This document shows positions 15,990 through 17,468 of a stretch of 17,468 nucleotides of DNA, one piece after another. The translations under genes were made by a program, and so were the position numbers. The notes under the pieces are model-generated. The model ran no database searches. It saw only the letters and a program-made list of their open reading frames with translations, and was not told the origin of the DNA. Origin of the DNA: an uncultured Bacteroides sp. Lineage in GTDB: Bacteria > Bacteroidota > Bacteroidia > Bacteroidales > Bacteroidaceae. Every line of letters starts with the position of its first letter. The first letter of the stretch is position 1. The stretch spans positions 1-17,468 of the forward strand of contig URCM01000069.1 in assembly GCA_900546355.1 (NCBI GenBank), given 5' to 3'.

Positions 15990-16211
15990 ATGACGGTACA
16001 TTACATTATACAGGCATTGTTTGTCCTTGTGGGAACACTCGCCTTGTTGGCAGCCTTGTTTAATTGGGAGTGGTTCTTCACGGCACAAAACACGCGGTTC
16101 ATCGTGGCGAACGCCGGAAGGAAGCGCGCGCGCTTGTTTTATGCCGCTATCGGCATATTGATGATAGCTACGGGTGTATTCTTTTTTCTTTCGGTAAGAG
16201 GCTATGCCTGA
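15990..16211 (+). CDS. Small two-span membrane protein, Imm17-like
   Basis: The 73-residue protein has two membrane spans (about 5-25 and 48-68) separated by a polar loop (NWEWFFTAQNTRFIVANAGRKRARLF). This resembles the Imm17 family of putative immunity proteins, from memory of that family. It begins 9 bases after tsaE and ends 23 bases before the AraC-type regulator. No toxin, effector or secretion gene is visible nearby, so a role in immunity is doubtful and it may be a housekeeping member of the family. Confidence 0.72.
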   Translation: MTVHYIIQALFVLVGTLALLAALFNWEWFFTAQNTRFIVANAGRKRARLFYAAIGILMIATGVFFFLSVRGYA

Positions 16212-16234
16212 CTTGGCCTTTTTTGATTTTCGAT

Positions 16235-17323
16235 ATGGGGACATTGTATTTATCGGTTGAACTTGCTTTCGACTTTATTGCGTTTGTCTTGGGGGTTGTA
16301 CTTGTCTTCCAAGCTAAAGATAATTATCTGAAACTTTTTTGGGGCATCATTGCCGCATGTATCGGTCTGTTTTTTATATGGGAGAATGTAGGCTGGCTGG
16401 TCATTGTGACCGATACTCCCGAATACCGGTTCACTACCTTGCTCAGCATCGACAAGATGTTGAAGTGGTATGCCTTGGCAAGCGTGGTGTCTCTTTTTCC
16501 GATGGCATCGCTTTATCCGGGCTATTTCAACCATTGGCGCCTGCTGGCATTCCTGTTCCCTCCTGTCGTCCTTATCACCGTAGGGTTGTGCTATTTGTGC
16601 TTCAACGGGGCGATGACCCCGATACATTTCGCGGATGAAATCTTAGCCAACCTCGACAAGACAGATGTCCGCTTGCGGCTTGCCATATTCCTCGGTTCCA
16701 TTTTGTTCCCGCTGGCTTATTTCATCTACCCGCTTGCTTCCCGGCGGTCGTTCAGGCAAATCAATCGGTGTATGTACGGGTTCATCGGGTTCATGTTCTT
16801 GTTCTTGGGCATCTATATCACCTTTACTTTAAGTATCAACGAATTTGTATTCAATCTGTTCGGTATTGTGGCACTGGTGTTTACTTTGCTGTTCTCCGTC
16901 ATTTACCTGTTCCGTGAGAATCCCTTTTCCAGCCACGTGTTGATGCTCCTTCCTGCCGATAGTACCTCCTTGCCGTTCCCCGAAGAAGCAGTTTGCGACC
17001 CGCTCTTCACTTCTATTGATACTTATCTGAGGCAAACCAACGCTTACGCTGACAAAGCGTATACCATCGGTCAGCTTGCCGAATCCTTAGGCGAGAAAGA
17101 ACGCCTCGTCTCGCAAGCTATCAAGAGTGGAGGTTTCACCGGTTTTCGGGAATACATCAATTACCTGCGGCTGGAATACTTCAAGCAACTTGCTTCCACC
17201 TCGCCCGATAAGAACATTAAAGAACTGATATATCTTTGCGGTTTCACTTCACGTACCACTTTTTATCGGATTTTTACCGAAAAGTTCGGCATTTCTCCTA
17301 CGCAATTCATCGATAAGTTGTAG
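16235..17323 (+). CDS. Membrane-anchored AraC-family transcriptional regulator
   Basis: The 362-residue protein couples an integral-membrane N-terminus to a DNA-binding C-terminus. About seven hydrophobic spans lie near 8-26, 35-56, 76-94, 103-121, 150-168, 181-199 and 208-226. The AraC double helix-turn-helix is at about 265-362, with YTIGQLAESLGEKERLVSQAIK, FREYINYLRLEYFKQLA and the signature IKELIYLCGFTSRTTFYRIFTEKFGISPTQF. I chose the ATG at 16235 because the longer frame translates the preceding gene in another phase. The membrane part probably senses a signal that controls DNA binding; neither ligand nor targets can be read here. Confidence 0.88.
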   Translation: MGTLYLSVELAFDFIAFVLGVVLVFQAKDNYLKLFWGIIAACIGLFFIWENVGWLVIVTDTPEYRFTTLLSIDKMLKWYALASVVSLFPMASLYPGYFNHWRLLAFLFPPVVLITVGLCYLCFNGAMTPIHFADEILANLDKTDVRLRLAIFLGSILFPLAYFIYPLASRRSFRQINRCMYGFIGFMFLFLGIYITFTLSINEFVFNLFGIVALVFTLLFSVIYLFRENPFSSHVLMLLPADSTSLPFPEEAVCDPLFTSIDTYLRQTNAYADKAYTIGQLAESLGEKERLVSQAIKSGGFTGFREYINYLRLEYFKQLASTSPDKNIKELIYLCGFTSRTTFYRIFTEKFGISPTQFIDKL

Positions 17324-17468
17324 AAACCAGCCAAACTATAAGGTAGGAGGATGATATGTTTTTTTGTACGTATGTCCGCCGTCTTTCCCTTTTTGCTTGC
17401 TTATTTAGAAGCCGTTTTGAATTTATCGTGCGATGATTTGGGATGAGTTTTTGAGGCATTTTCGCTTC

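Noticed and set aside
17351..17446. A 31-codon frame after an AGGAGG sequence past the AraC gene
   Set aside because: Too short, no similarity recognised, and the AGGAGG may be chance in this AT/GC-mixed 145-base tail; no terminator or other feature is clear there either.

Overview
The window looks like a chromosomal segment from a Bacteroidaceae-type bacterium (Bacteroides, Phocaeicola or a close relative). The evidence is the set of Bacteroides-style -7 promoter boxes (TAnnTTTG) ahead of several genes, A-rich start regions with few Shine-Dalgarno sequences, a TonB receptor with an N-terminal carboxypeptidase-like domain, a surface lipoprotein with a CSDDD export signal, and TsaE and AroA of Bacteroidetes type. 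Genus-level placement is inference.

Left half, minus strand (about 260-7826). Read in the direction of transcription the order is: a CNNM/CorC-type membrane protein with CBS domains (6552-7826); a small His/Cys-rich exported protein (6073-6471); and a tripartite heavy-metal RND efflux system made of adaptor lipoprotein (4830-5981), CusA/CzcA-type pump (1629-4724) and TolC-like outer-membrane channel (328-1497). The adaptor has its own promoter, overlapped by a 6-1-6 perfect palindrome that looks like a metal-sensor operator. A 10-bp-stem hairpin follows the channel gene.

Middle, plus strand (8063-12962). Three genes match the xenosiderophore-utilisation locus xusABC known from Bacteroides thetaiotaomicron: TonB-dependent receptor, DUF4374 surface lipoprotein, and PepSY inner-membrane protein. 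The divergent region between the CNNM gene and xusA (7827-8062) holds two copies of an ATACCTA-N4-TAGGTAT palindrome, one abutting the xusA -33 box. This is probably iron- or metal-responsive control.

Right part, plus strand (12970-17323). aroA (EPSP synthase) has its own -7 box and leads a tight group with a small single-span CCxxHxxC protein and an orphan ZnuB-type ABC permease. tsaE, a small Imm17-like two-span protein and an AraC regulator with about seven membrane spans follow.

Much of the window therefore concerns metals: efflux, a CNNM/CorC protein, siderophore uptake and a metal permease. Intergenic gaps inside both metal operons carry inverted repeats of the CCACAGATTACACAGA or GAACACAGAGACA kind. 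The gap before the His/Cys-rich gene carries TGACAAY heptamers that appear to have altered the ends of the two flanking genes.
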